A stretch of 64,000 nucleotides of DNA from Azovibrio restrictus DSM 23866 (GCF_000429665.1 NZ_AUCH01000002.1:62001-126000), one strand, 5' to 3'. Shown: positions 8,241 to 16,885, counted from the stretch's first letter. A program made the numbers and translations. The notes: generated by a model from the letters alone, not told the origin.

Positions 8241-9509
8241 ATGACACGAGTTGCCCGCCTGACGCCCGCCCTGTTCACCCACGGGGAAACCGTGCTGGCC
8301 CAGTTGCTGACCTTTGCCCATCCCGCCGACGGGGTGCTGTCCCACTATTTCCGCGAGCACCGCAATCTGGGCCACGGGGACCGGGGCTTCATCGCCGAGG
8401 CGGTGTTTGCCGTGCTGCGTCGGCGGCGCAGCCTGGAGGCCCGCTGCGGCGCGGAGATCACGCCCCGGCGCCTGCTGCTGGCGGCCCTGGTGCAGCAGGG
8501 CCGCAATCTGCGCGAGCTGGAGCCGGTGCTCCGGGACGGAGAAGCGGCCTGGCTGGGGCAGGTCAAGGGCTTCGACGATGCCGGCCTGAGCCCGGCCCAG
8601 CGCCTGGACCTGCCCGACTGGCTGTACGAGCGTCTGGCGGCCCAGTTCGGTGCCGAGGAAACCGTCGCCCTGGCCCGGGCCCTGAACCAGCCGGCACCCC
8701 TGGACCTGCGCGTCAATGAACTGAAGACCAACCGCCCGGCGGTGCTGGAGCGCCTGGCCGCCGACGGCATCGCTGCCCGGGAAGGGAGCCTGTCGCCCCT
8801 GGCCATCCGCCTGGCGGAAAAGCCGGCCCTGGCCCGCCACCCCTTGTTCCTGGAAGGGGCCTTCGAGGTCCAGGACGAGGGCAGCCAGCTCCTGGGCCTG
8901 CTGCTGGCCCCCCGGCGCGGCGAGATGGTGGCCGACTTCTGCGCCGGCGCTGGCGGCAAGACCCTGTTGCTGGGGGCACTGATGCGCAATACCGGGCGCC
9001 TCTACGCCTTCGACGTGTCGGAAAAGCGGCTCGCCAACCTGAAGCCCCGGCTGGCCCGCTCCGGCCTTTCCAACGTGCACCCGGTGCGCATCGAGCATGA
9101 GCGGGATGCCAAGGTGAAACGCCTGGCCGGCAAGCTGGACCGGGTGCTGGTGGACGCGCCCTGTTCCGGGCTCGGCACCCTGCGCCGCAATCCCGACCTG
9201 AAATGGCGCCAGACTCCGGCAGCCGTGGCGGAACTGAACGACAAGCAGGCTTCCATCCTGGCGGCCGCCGCCACCCTGGTGCGTCCCGGCGGGCGCCTGG
9301 TCTACGCCACCTGCAGCCTGCTGGCCGAGGAGAACGACCAGGTGGTGGATGCCTTCCTGGCCGCTCATCCGGATTTCGAACTGCTGCCCGTGGGCCGGGA
9401 ACTGGAGCGCCTGGGCTGGCCGGATAGTGCCCCCCGCCTGCAACTCCTGCCCCATCGGCAGGGTACGGACGGCTTTTACGCCGCCCTGCTGGAACGCCGC
9501 AAGGGATGA
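8241..9509 (+). CDS. RsmB/NOP-family SAM-dependent RNA m5C methyltransferase
   Basis: A 422-residue enzyme. The N-terminal ~150 residues are helical and NusB-like. The C-terminal Rossmann methyltransferase has SAM motif I FCAGAGGKTL, motif IV DAPCSGLG with Cys308, and motif VI YATCSLL with Cys358. These are the two cysteines of the RNA m5C mechanism (nucleophile in motif VI, release in motif IV). It is related to RsmB (16S rRNA m5C967) but the divergent N-terminus prevents calling it rsmB itself. It overlaps the first of two possible starts of the MscS gene. Confidence 0.9.
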   Translation: MTRVARLTPALFTHGETVLAQLLTFAHPADGVLSHYFREHRNLGHGDRGFIAEAVFAVLRRRRSLEARCGAEITPRRLLLAALVQQGRNLRELEPVLRDGEAAWLGQVKGFDDAGLSPAQRLDLPDWLYERLAAQFGAEETVALARALNQPAPLDLRVNELKTNRPAVLERLAADGIAAREGSLSPLAIRLAEKPALARHPLFLEGAFEVQDEGSQLLGLLLAPRRGEMVADFCAGAGGKTLLLGALMRNTGRLYAFDVSEKRLANLKPRLARSGLSNVHPVRIEHERDAKVKRLAGKLDRVLVDAPCSGLGTLRRNPDLKWRQTPAAVAELNDKQASILAAAATLVRPGGRLVYATCSLLAEENDQVVDAFLAAHPDFELLPVGRELERLGWPDSAPRLQLLPHRQGTDGFYAALLERRKG

Positions 9510-9511
9510 TC

Positions 9512-10807
9512 ATGAGTAACGCCGCCACCGCCCAACAGACCACCCGCCTGCTCATGGAGCTGTGGGATGACTTCCAGCATCCCGATTTCTACTGGCAGAT
9601 CCTGATCCTGCTGGGCTGCCTGGGGCTGGCCTGGCTCATCTCCCGACGCCTGCGCCAGCACCTGGAGGGGCTGCCCGACCGGATGGGGCTGGTCCAGGCC
9701 CTGGTGGGCCAGGCCTTTCCCCTGCTGGCGGTGCTGCTCTTGGTCCTGTCCAAGGCGGTGGCCCAAGAGTTCCTGCCCGTGCACATGCTCAAGGTGGCCG
9801 TGCCCCTGCTGCTCTCCCTGGCCGTGGTCCGGGCCGTGCACCACATGCTGCAGCGCAGTTTCCCCCGGGCCCGCTGGTTGGGCAGCATCGGCCGCCTGTT
9901 CTCCATCCTGATCTGGGGCTGGCTGGCCCTCTACCTGTCCGGGGCTGCCGACGAGGTGATCCGCACCCTGGAAATGGTGGGTTTCACCATCGGCAAGCAG
10001 CAGATCAACCTGTGGATGATCCTCAACGGCCTGGTGGTGGTGATGCTCACCCTGCTGGCTTCCCTCTGGGCCGCCAGCCTGGTGGAAGCCCGGCTGATGG
10101 GGGCGACGGAGATGGATTCCTCCCTGCGCATCGTCCTGGTGCGGGTGAGCAAGGCCCTGTTCGTCCTGGTTTCGGTGCTGCTCAGCTTTTCCCTGGTGGG
10201 CATCGACATCACCGCCCTGTCGGTGTTCACCGGCGCCCTGGGGGTGGGCCTGGGGCTGGGTTTGCAGAAGATCGCCAGCAACTATGTGTCCGGCTTCATC
10301 ATCCTCCTGGACCGTTCCATCCGCCTGGGCAACATTATCCAGCTCGACGCCCAGACCAGCGGCACGGTGACCCAGATCACCACCCGCTACACGGTGCTGA
10401 AGAACATGGTGGGTCAGGAGTTCATCGTTCCCAACGAGGCCCTGGTGGCCAACATCGTGCTGAACCAGACCTACTCGGATACCCGGGTGCGGGTGACCAC
10501 CAGCGTCTCGGTGGCCTACGACGCGGACCTGGACAAGGTGGTGGCCCTCCTTGAGGACATCGCCCGGGCCCAGCCCCGGGTGCTCCAGGACCCGCCGCCC
10601 CGGGCCCTGGTGACCCTGTTTGCCGACAGCGGCATCAACATCGACCTGGGCTTCTGGATCAACGATCCCGACCAGGGCAGCGGCGCCCTGCGCTCGGACA
10701 TCAACATGGAAATCTGGCGCCGTTTCCGCGAACAGGGCATAGAAATTCCCTATCCCCAGCGGGAGGTGCGGGTCCTGGGGCCGGCGGCCGTGGCGGGGGT
10801 TTCCTGA
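9512..10807 (+). CDS. MscS-family mechanosensitive ion channel
   Basis: A 431-residue MscS-type protein with an extended TM domain. Several N-terminal TM helices precede the pore-lining TM3 (ALSVFTGALGVGLGLGLQKIASNYVSGF, about residues 230-258), with the Gly/Ala packing pattern and the amphipathic TM3b. The beta domain follows (LDRSIRLGNIIQL and FIVPNEALVANIV). The ATG at 9512 was preferred to 9506 because AAGGG at 9501-9505 is spaced six bases from it. It is the last gene of the dedA-to-mscS run. The family releases solutes on hypo-osmotic shock. Confidence 0.93.
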   Translation: MSNAATAQQTTRLLMELWDDFQHPDFYWQILILLGCLGLAWLISRRLRQHLEGLPDRMGLVQALVGQAFPLLAVLLLVLSKAVAQEFLPVHMLKVAVPLLLSLAVVRAVHHMLQRSFPRARWLGSIGRLFSILIWGWLALYLSGAADEVIRTLEMVGFTIGKQQINLWMILNGLVVVMLTLLASLWAASLVEARLMGATEMDSSLRIVLVRVSKALFVLVSVLLSFSLVGIDITALSVFTGALGVGLGLGLQKIASNYVSGFIILLDRSIRLGNIIQLDAQTSGTVTQITTRYTVLKNMVGQEFIVPNEALVANIVLNQTYSDTRVRVTTSVSVAYDADLDKVVALLEDIARAQPRVLQDPPPRALVTLFADSGINIDLGFWINDPDQGSGALRSDINMEIWRRFREQGIEIPYPQREVRVLGPAAVAGVS

Positions 10808-10948
10808 TCCTGGCGCTGCCGTGGCAGGCGGGAGTCTGGGGCGGTTTTGTCCTTGCTGCCCGCCACATTTCCTGGCGCGGGAGCACCATGGACAAACGGT
10901 GCCCCCTGGAGGCCGGGGAGCCGCCTGTCAGGCTGAGCTTCTCAGCGC

Positions 10949-11764
10949 ATGTCAGCTAGCGATTCTGTCCAGGCATTCTGGCGCGATCCGGCCATGCCTT
11001 TTGCCGAAAGCCGCCGGGCTTGCGAGAGCAGGGCCTGCTACAGGCCCCACCATCACCCGACCTTCTCCATCGGTGCCGTTGACGGGGGGCAGAGCGTCTT
11101 TACCGGTGCAGAAGCCGGCCCGGTAAGCCTGTTTCCCGGCACCCTGGTATTTGTCCCGGCTGCCCGAGTGCATGCCTGCAACCCCTTCCCGGGCAAGGCC
11201 TGGAGCTACCAGATGCTGCATCTGGATGCGGACTGGCTCCATGCCGTACGGCAGGAATATGCAGGTGCGGAGCCTGCGGCGCCCGAGCCGGTGCGCGTCA
11301 TCACCGATCAGGAAGCCTATGGGCGTTTCTGCCGACTGAACGCCCTGCTGTTTTCCGGGACGGAGCGGTGTGACAAGGAGGCGGCGCTGATCGAGTTCAT
11401 CGGGGATTTCGATACTGAGCAAGGCCTGCGCCTGGCCGCGCCAGGCATACCCTCGCATCTGGCCGGGCAGATCCGCCCCGCCCTGGAGTGCCTGCGTGCC
11501 GCGCCTTCGTCCAGCGTCACCTTGGATGAGCTGGCCCGGCTGACTGCCATGAGCCGCTACCAGATGATCCGGGCCTTTCGCGCCGTCACCGGGATGACGC
11601 CCCATGCCTGGCAACTGAACCTGCGCATCAATCTGGCCAGAGCCCGGCTCCGGGATGGGCAAGCCATCTCGGCCGTAGCCCAGCACCTGGGTTTTGCCGA
11701 TCAGGCGCACTTTCAGCGGGTGTTCAAGGCCCATGTGGGGGTGACCCCGGGCCGCTACCGCTAG
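10949..11764 (+). CDS. AraC-family transcriptional regulator
   Basis: A 271-residue regulator. The N-terminal cupin-like sensing domain (about residues 25-150; HHHPTFSIGAVDGG, PGTLVFVPAARVHACNP) is followed by a C-terminal double HTH of the AraC/XylS type (about 175-271; LDELARLTAMSRYQMIRAF and ISAVAQHLGFADQAHFQRVF, ending in a TPGRYR motif). It lies 91 bases upstream of a LysE exporter on the same strand. AraC/LysE pairs of this kind usually have the regulator controlling the exporter in response to an amino acid; the ligand here is unknown. Start chosen as the first ATG compatible with the cupin domain. Confidence 0.9.
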   Translation: MSASDSVQAFWRDPAMPFAESRRACESRACYRPHHHPTFSIGAVDGGQSVFTGAEAGPVSLFPGTLVFVPAARVHACNPFPGKAWSYQMLHLDADWLHAVRQEYAGAEPAAPEPVRVITDQEAYGRFCRLNALLFSGTERCDKEAALIEFIGDFDTEQGLRLAAPGIPSHLAGQIRPALECLRAAPSSSVTLDELARLTAMSRYQMIRAFRAVTGMTPHAWQLNLRINLARARLRDGQAISAVAQHLGFADQAHFQRVFKAHVGVTPGRYR

Positions 11765-11855
11765 AGCGGCGCGGAATCGGCTGCAATTCCGTTCAATACA
11801 GGGAATGCCGGGCGCAGCACACTCGGGGGCTCACAGATATGCTCCCGGATAGCCC

Positions 11856-12497
11856 ATGGAACAGTTCCTGATCGTCGCCGCAGCGCATTTTCTCGCCCTT
11901 CTTTCTCCCGGGCCGGATTTCTTCCTGATCGCCCGTACTTCCCTGTCTGCCGGCTGGCGCACGGCCAGCGGCGCCTGTCTGGGCATTGCGCTGGCCAATG
12001 GGGTGTTCATCGTCGCCGCGTTTGCCGGAACCGCTGCGCTGCGCCCTGATGGCATCCTGTTCGCCGTTCTGCAACTGGCGGGCGGTGTCTATCTCTTTTA
12101 CCTTGGCCTGTTGTTCATCCGTCACGCGGGTCATGGTGGGCTGCAGGTAATGGTTGCAGGCCGCGCAGGCCAGAAGCCGGCCCATGGGTTCAGGGCCTGG
12201 TGCCGTGCGGCGGGAATGGGCTTTCTGTCGGGTATCCTCAATCCCAAGAATGGGCTGTTCTACGCCAGCTTGGCCGCAATGCTGACGGCTTCCCATGTCC
12301 GCCTGTCCGGACAGCTGTTCTACGGCAGCTGGATGTTTTCCGTTGTGCTGCTGTGGGATCTGCTGGTGGCCGTCCTGATCGGCAATTCTGCCTTGCTGGT
12401 ACGTTTTGTCCGGGCGTTACCCTGGCTGGAGCGTGTTTCCGGTGTCGTATTGATCCTGCTGGCGTTCGGGGTGATCGCAGCTGTTCTGTCGCGCTGA
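11856..12497 (+). CDS. LysE/RhtB-family amino acid exporter
   Basis: A 213-residue inner membrane protein with about six TM segments. It has the family's N-terminal SPGPDFFLIARTSLSAGWR motif and the loop GFLSGILNPKNGLFYAS (NPK). LysE-superfamily proteins export lysine, threonine, homoserine lactones and related metabolites; sequence alone does not give the substrate. It follows the AraC gene and is probably its target. No terminator oriented for this gene was seen; the hairpin just downstream is oriented for the opposite strand. Confidence 0.92.
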   Translation: MEQFLIVAAAHFLALLSPGPDFFLIARTSLSAGWRTASGACLGIALANGVFIVAAFAGTAALRPDGILFAVLQLAGGVYLFYLGLLFIRHAGHGGLQVMVAGRAGQKPAHGFRAWCRAAGMGFLSGILNPKNGLFYASLAAMLTASHVRLSGQLFYGSWMFSVVLLWDLLVAVLIGNSALLVRFVRALPWLERVSGVVLILLAFGVIAAVLSR

Positions 12498-12510
12498 AGC
12501 TTGCGCGAAC

Positions 12511-12543
12511 AAAAAAATCCCCGCCCAGGAGGGGGGGCGGGGA
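12511..12543 (-). terminator. Rho-independent terminator of the RstAB-linked peptide gene
   Basis: Read on the minus strand, a strong stem TCCCCGCCC/GGGCGGGGA (plus positions 12518-12526 and 12535-12543) is followed by a run of seven T (12517-12511). It lies about 47 bases after the stop of the 36-residue ORF and has no U-tract for the plus strand. Confidence 0.85.
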
Positions 12544-12589
12544 AACAGGGAGGTCTCGAAAGGGGGTTTCGAGAAGGGGGTACAGGGTT

Positions 12590-12700
12590 TCAGCAGATCT
12601 GTTTCGTCTGGCTTTCGGGTTTGGGAAGGCTGGCGCCGGTCTTGTTCAGCAGATATTGACAGGCCTTCTGCAGGAAATTCTGGCGAATGACTTCACTCAT
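12590..12700 (-). CDS. 36-residue peptide downstream of RstAB
   Basis: A short ORF with all the marks of a real gene. It starts at ATG 12700, preceded by GGAGAAG at good spacing; a candidate promoter lies about 45 bases upstream and a strong intrinsic terminator lies downstream. The peptide begins MSEVIRQNFLQKACQYLLN and ends SQTKQIC. The first half can form an amphipathic helix; Cys14 and the C-terminal Cys36 are notable, and there is no TM segment. In-frame ATGs at 12739 and 12748 would add 13 or 16 residues, but they fall at or before the predicted transcription start. I do not recognise it. By context it may be a regulatory or effector peptide of the adjacent two-component system. Confidence 0.65.
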   Translation of the reverse strand: MSEVIRQNFLQKACQYLLNKTGASLPKPESQTKQIC

Positions 12701-12746
12701 TTTTTCTTCTCCGGGGGTTGGGGTGTTGCCTTTGTTCATGGAGCCC

Positions 12747-12832
12747 ATCTTATCGATCCCGACGCCAGCATTCCATGCTGCTTGCGTATTGGCGGGGTAA
12801 CCGAGGGCAGGGGTTCGGTGACGCTCTGTAAC
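12747..12832 (-). promoter_or_regulatory. Candidate RstA-type operator and promoter for the 36-residue peptide
   Basis: On the minus strand, two GTTAC half-sites (plus 12828-12832 and 12797-12801) lie 31 bases apart, about three helical turns. A weak -35 (TGGAAT, 12775-12770) and -10 (TAAGAT, 12752-12747) follow with a 17-base spacer. GTTACA is the conserved half of the E. coli RstA box, and GTTAC pairs also occur upstream of rstA here. A weak core promoter fits an activator-dependent gene. Transcription would begin near 12740 and give a ~40-base leader. Confidence 0.4.
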
Positions 12833-12860
12833 ACCGGCCGGCAGGCAGGCGGCGCGGGAA

Positions 12861-14285
12861 TCAGGCCTGGGGAGCGGGCTGCAGGGGCCAGCTCAGGGTG
12901 AAGCGGGCGCCCCCCAGGGGGGATTCTCCGGCACTGGCATTGCCGCCGTGCAGTTCCAGCACCCGCCGGGTGATGGCCAGACCCAGACCATAGCCGCCGG
13001 TGGCCCGGTCCCGGGAGCGGTCCAGGCGGGTGAAGGCGGAGAAGATGCGTTCCCGCTCCTCGGCGGGAATGCCGATGCCGTCGTCGTCCACGTGCACCAG
13101 GATCTGTTCACCCTGGACCTGGCTGCTGATCCGGATCTGGTGCTTGGCGTACTTGATGGCATTGCGCAGCAGGTTGCTGATGGCCTGGGGCATGTGCTTC
13201 CGGTCCAGGGACACGCTCAGGTTGTCTGGTAGGGCGCTCAGGTCCAGCTGCAGGTCCATGTCCCGTCCCAGGATGCGCAGGTTGTCCACCTGGTCCTCCA
13301 GCCATTCGGCGAAGTCCACGGGGGTCAGGTGCAGTACCGGGGTTTCCCGCTCGAAGCGGGCGTAGGTGAGGCTGGAGTCGATCAGGTTGTCCAGCTCCTC
13401 CAGGTCGTTTTCCATCATCTGGCTGAGGCGCTGGCGTTCTTCCGGGGTTTCCGCCTCGGCCACCATCTCGCCGGCGAAGCGCAGCCGGGCGATGGGGGTG
13501 CGCAGCTCATGGGAAATGGCGCTGGAGAGTTCCTTCTGGGTGGCGATCAGGCGCTGGATCTGGTCGGCCATGCCGTCCAGGGTGTCGGCCAGGGGGGCAA
13601 AGAGCTTGCTCTGGGCCCCCGGGGAGCGGGCGCCCAGGTCCCCTTCACCCAGGGCCCGGGCGGTCTGGCGCAGGGCTTCCAGGTCCCGGGAAATGGGCCT
13701 GACCCAGAACCACAGGGCGACCCCGAACAGGATGCTGATGAGCAGCCAGGTGCCCAGGCGCACCCGGATTTCCAGGGGCAGGCCCGGGGTCTGGAGTTCC
13801 GGATTGTGGGTGGTGGCGAGGGGGCCGACCACGAGCACCTGACCGGTCTTGCGCAGGGCGTAGTACATGACTTCCCCGTCCCGGTGGATGGCGATGTTGC
13901 CTTCGTCCACCTGCTGCAGCAGCCGTTCCGGCAGTTCCAGCTTGTCCCGCTCCTCGATGGCCAGGCGGTAGGCGAACTTCTCGTCCATGAGCTTGATGCG
14001 TTTGTCCCAGCTGGCCTTGGGGTAGCGGAACAGCTCGTCTTCGATGAGCAGGATGGTGCCGCGCATGAAGCGCCGGGCGTAGTCGTCGGTGATGCCCTTC
14101 AGGGCGCCGGCGATCAGGGCGTCGGCAATGAAGGCGATGGCCACGAAACTGCCCATGGCCAGCAGGTAGAAATTGAGGAAGATCTTCGACAGGCTGTAGC
14201 GCCGTCCCCGCCACAGCAGGCGCCGGCGCGGACGGGCGGGACCGCCCGGGGAGGGCAGCTCCGGACCGGTGTCAGTCCCAGTCAT
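12861..14285 (-). CDS. rstB: Sensor histidine kinase, RstB type
   Basis: A 474-residue membrane histidine kinase. TM1 is at about residues 34-60, a periplasmic sensor region spans about 62-175, and TM2 is at about 178-196. A HAMP domain (about 197-250) is followed by a HisKA domain with phospho-acceptor His259 in SSAISHELRTP, and a HATPase_c domain with N box (LLRNAIKYA), DDDGIGI and GGYGLGLAI. Its start overlaps the end of rstA by 14 bases, giving a coupled operon. The partner is clearly RstA-like, and this protein fits RstB in length and layout. The stimulus is unknown. Confidence 0.88.
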   Translation of the reverse strand: MTGTDTGPELPSPGGPARPRRRLLWRGRRYSLSKIFLNFYLLAMGSFVAIAFIADALIAGALKGITDDYARRFMRGTILLIEDELFRYPKASWDKRIKLMDEKFAYRLAIEERDKLELPERLLQQVDEGNIAIHRDGEVMYYALRKTGQVLVVGPLATTHNPELQTPGLPLEIRVRLGTWLLISILFGVALWFWVRPISRDLEALRQTARALGEGDLGARSPGAQSKLFAPLADTLDGMADQIQRLIATQKELSSAISHELRTPIARLRFAGEMVAEAETPEERQRLSQMMENDLEELDNLIDSSLTYARFERETPVLHLTPVDFAEWLEDQVDNLRILGRDMDLQLDLSALPDNLSVSLDRKHMPQAISNLLRNAIKYAKHQIRISSQVQGEQILVHVDDDGIGIPAEERERIFSAFTRLDRSRDRATGGYGLGLAITRRVLELHGGNASAGESPLGGARFTLSWPLQPAPQA

Positions 14286-14976
14286 GCTGGCTGAAGAGGT
14301 AGCCCTTGCCGCGTACGGTCTTGATCCGGGCCGGGTTTTCCGGGTCGTCGCCGATCTTCTTCCGGAGCCGGGAGATGCGGGCGTCGATGGAACGGTCCAG
14401 GCCGTCGAAGCCGATGCCGCGCAGTTCCTGCAGCAGGTCGTCCCGGGACAGGATGGTGCCGGCGTGGGTGGCGAGCAGCCAGAGCAGATCGAACTCGGCC
14501 GTGGTCAGATCCAGGGGGGTGTCGTCCAGGTGGGCGGTGCGGGTGGCCTGGCTGATGCGGAAGTGGCCGAACACCTGTTCCTTCTTTTCCGTGGGGGCGG
14601 GGCCGCCGCTGGGCAGACGGCGCAGCAGGGCCTTGATGCGGGCCAGCAGCACCCGGGGTTGCACGGGTTTGGCGATGTAGTCGTCGGCCCCCAGTTCCAG
14701 CCCGAGGATCTGGTCGAAGTCCTCGTCCCGGGCGGTGAGCATCAGGATCACCCCCTTGTAGGAGGGGCGCACGCCCCGGCAGACTTCGAAGCCGTCCTTG
14801 CCGGGCAGCATGATGTCCAGGACCACCAGGTCAGGCTGTTCCGACTGGATGCGGGTTTCCGCCGTGTCGCCGCGACCTTCGATGCTGACATCGAAATCGT
14901 TGCGGCGCAGGTACTCGGCGGTCAGGTCGGCGAGGCGCTGGTCGTCTTCGACCAGGAGAATGCGGGCTGTACTCAT
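14272..14976 (-). CDS. rstA: OmpR-family response regulator RstA
   Basis: A 234-residue response regulator. The receiver domain has EDD at 10-12, phospho-acceptor Asp54 in LVVLDIMLPGKDG, and Lys in the AKPV segment. The C-terminal winged helix has recognition region GFDGLDRSIDARISRLRKKI and ends RIKTVRGKGYLFSQHDWD. That last stretch is very close to the C-terminus of E. coli RstA, which supports the specific name beyond generic OmpR family. GTTAC repeats about 48-73 bases upstream suggest autoregulation. It is the first gene of rstA-rstB and is followed by the peptide gene. Confidence 0.9.
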   Translation of the reverse strand: MSTARILLVEDDQRLADLTAEYLRRNDFDVSIEGRGDTAETRIQSEQPDLVVLDIMLPGKDGFEVCRGVRPSYKGVILMLTARDEDFDQILGLELGADDYIAKPVQPRVLLARIKALLRRLPSGGPAPTEKKEQVFGHFRISQATRTAHLDDTPLDLTTAEFDLLWLLATHAGTILSRDDLLQELRGIGFDGLDRSIDARISRLRKKIGDDPENPARIKTVRGKGYLFSQHDWD

Positions 14977-15023
14977 GGAGCGGCAGTTTACCGGTGCTGA
15001 CGCCGCTTTCCAAATGACAGGGG

Positions 15024-15049
15024 GTAACGGGCTGTGGCGTTTGCGTAAC
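15024..15049 (-). promoter_or_regulatory. Direct GTTAC repeats upstream of rstA (putative autoregulatory site)
   Basis: Two GTTAC elements on the minus strand (plus 15045-15049 and 15024-15028) start 21 bases apart, two helical turns. This is the geometry expected of tandem OmpR-family dimers. They lie 48 to 73 bases upstream of the rstA start. The half-site matches the conserved part of the known RstA box. Confidence 0.4.
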
Positions 15050-15148
15050 CATGGCGGATAAGCTGCGGATAACCCTACTGGGACCGGGCTGTTTGGCCCG
15101 GGGGCTTTCTCCTACAATGGGCTTCCCTGAATCGAGGAGTGGCCCTGC

Positions 15149-16312
15149 GTGAGCGTTCTCAACGGTGTTTTCGATCTGCCCTGGTGGGGCTATCTGCTGG
15201 TGACCCTGGGGCTGACCCATGTGACCATCGCCGCCGTCACCATCTTCCTGCACCGGCATCAGGCCCACCGGGCCCTGGAGCTGCATCCCCTGCCATCCCA
15301 TTTCTTCCGCTTCTGGCTCTGGCTCACCACCGGCATGGTGACCCGGGAGTGGGCGGCCATCCACCGCAAGCACCATGCCCGCTGCGAGACCGAGGAGGAC
15401 CCCCACAGTCCCCAGACCCGGGGCATCTGGAAGGTGCTGCTGGAAGGTGCGGAGCTGTACCGGGCCGAGGCCAGGAACCCGGACACCCTGGCCCGCTTCG
15501 GCTATGGCACCCCGGATGACTGGCTGGAGCGCCACGTCTATCGGCACAACCTGCTCGGCATCCTGCTGATGCTGGGCATCGACCTGCTGCTGTTCGGCCC
15601 CCTGGGGCTCAGCATCTGGGCCGTGCAGATGCTCTGGATTCCCTTCTGGGCCGCCGGGGTGATCAACGGTCTCGGCCATTTCTGGGGCTACCGGAATTTT
15701 GCCAGCGGCGACGCCTCCACCAACCTGCTGCCCTGGGGCATCCTGATCGGCGGCGAGGAGCTGCACAACAATCACCATACCTTCGCCACCTCGGCCAAAC
15801 TTTCCAACCGCTGGTACGAATTCGACATCGGCTGGCTCTACATCCGCATCCTGGCGGCCCTGGGCCTGGCCCGGGTCAAGCGGGTGGCGCCCACGCCCCG
15901 GCTGGGGCAGCCCCGGGCGCAGGTGGACGGCCAGACCCTGGATGCCCTGATCACCCACCGCTACGACCTGCTCGCCCGTTACGGCCGCTCCCTGGCTCAG
16001 GCCTACCGGAGCGAGTTGCAGAAGCTCCAGGACCGGGCCCGGTTCGAGGGGCTGAAACAGGCCCTGGCCGGCGACGGGCGGGCCTTGCCCGGGGAGTTGC
16101 GGCAACGGCTGGACGAGTTGCTGGCCCGGGCCCCCAGCCTGGCCACCCTGTATGCCATGCGCCAGGAGCTGACGGCCCTGTGGGAGCGTTCCAATGCCAG
16201 CCGTGAGCAGGTACTGCAGCAGTTGCAGGAATGGTGCCGCAAGGCCGAAACTTCGGGCGTCCGTCAATTGCAGGAGTTGTCCATGAGGTTGAGAAGTTAT
16301 GTGCTGGCTTGA
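15149..16312 (+). CDS. Delta-9-type fatty acid desaturase
   Basis: A 387-residue membrane di-iron desaturase. It starts at GTG 15149 with GAGGAG nine bases upstream. The three His boxes are HRHQAH near residue 35, HRKHH near 74, and HNNHH near 208, within four to five TM segments. The family introduces a double bond into acyl-CoA or acyl-lipid chains to adjust membrane fluidity. The C-terminal ~130 residues after the last His box are unusual: soluble, Arg/Leu/Gln-rich and predicted helical (SELQKLQDRARFEG, VLQQLQEWCRKAE), perhaps a regulatory coiled coil. It overlaps dsbB by 14 bases. Confidence 0.92.
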   Translation: MSVLNGVFDLPWWGYLLVTLGLTHVTIAAVTIFLHRHQAHRALELHPLPSHFFRFWLWLTTGMVTREWAAIHRKHHARCETEEDPHSPQTRGIWKVLLEGAELYRAEARNPDTLARFGYGTPDDWLERHVYRHNLLGILLMLGIDLLLFGPLGLSIWAVQMLWIPFWAAGVINGLGHFWGYRNFASGDASTNLLPWGILIGGEELHNNHHTFATSAKLSNRWYEFDIGWLYIRILAALGLARVKRVAPTPRLGQPRAQVDGQTLDALITHRYDLLARYGRSLAQAYRSELQKLQDRARFEGLKQALAGDGRALPGELRQRLDELLARAPSLATLYAMRQELTALWERSNASREQVLQQLQEWCRKAETSGVRQLQELSMRLRSYVLA

Positions 16313-16820
16313 ACGTCTGTCCCCCCGGCTGGGCTTCCTGCTCCTGGGGCTGGGCGCCTGGGGGCTGGTGGCGGCAGGGTTCGTGATCCAGGAATGGGAG
16401 CGCCTCAATCCCTGCCCCCTGTGCATCTTTCAGCGGGTCCTGTACCTGCTATTCGGGGCCCTGGCCCTGCTGGGGGCGCTCCTGCCCCTGGGGCCCCGGG
16501 GCCAGAAGGCCTGGGGGCTGGGGCTGGCAGGCATCACCCTGGGCGGTTTCCTGACCGCCCTGTACCAGACCACCATGCAGGCGGTGCCGGGTCTGGTGGC
16601 CGAGTGCAGCTACACCGACCAGGGGCCCATAGAGCTGTTTGTGGACTGGCTGGGCATGCAGTATCCCACCCTGTTCATGGCCACCGGCCTGTGCAGCAGC
16701 CGCGAGTGGGAGTTCCTGGGCCTGAGCATGGCCAACTGGTCCCTGCTCTGCTTCCTGGGCTTCGGCCTTGCGGCCCTGATCCTGAGCCGTTGCTGGGGCC
16801 TGCTGCGCCAACCCGCCTGA
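16299..16820 (+). CDS. dsbB: Disulfide bond formation protein B
   Basis: A 173-residue four-TM inner membrane protein that reoxidises DsbA and passes electrons to quinone. Both redox pairs are present: Cys39/Cys42 in NPCPLCIFQR, and Cys103/Cys132 in the second periplasmic loop (VAECSYTD and ATGLCSSREW). Positions closely match E. coli DsbB (41/44 and 104/130). The start overlaps the end of the desaturase gene by 14 bases. Confidence 0.96.
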   Translation: MCWLERLSPRLGFLLLGLGAWGLVAAGFVIQEWERLNPCPLCIFQRVLYLLFGALALLGALLPLGPRGQKAWGLGLAGITLGGFLTALYQTTMQAVPGLVAECSYTDQGPIELFVDWLGMQYPTLFMATGLCSSREWEFLGLSMANWSLLCFLGFGLAALILSRCWGLLRQPA

Positions 16821-16885
16821 GGTTTGCGGCGGTTGCTGAGAAGGCTGCTACGGCAGCCCGGCGGGTAGGGTAAACTGCCGCCCCT

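Noticed and set aside
10888..10948. Earlier ATG upstream of the AraC gene
   Set aside because: Out of frame with the AraC ORF and soon meets a stop codon.
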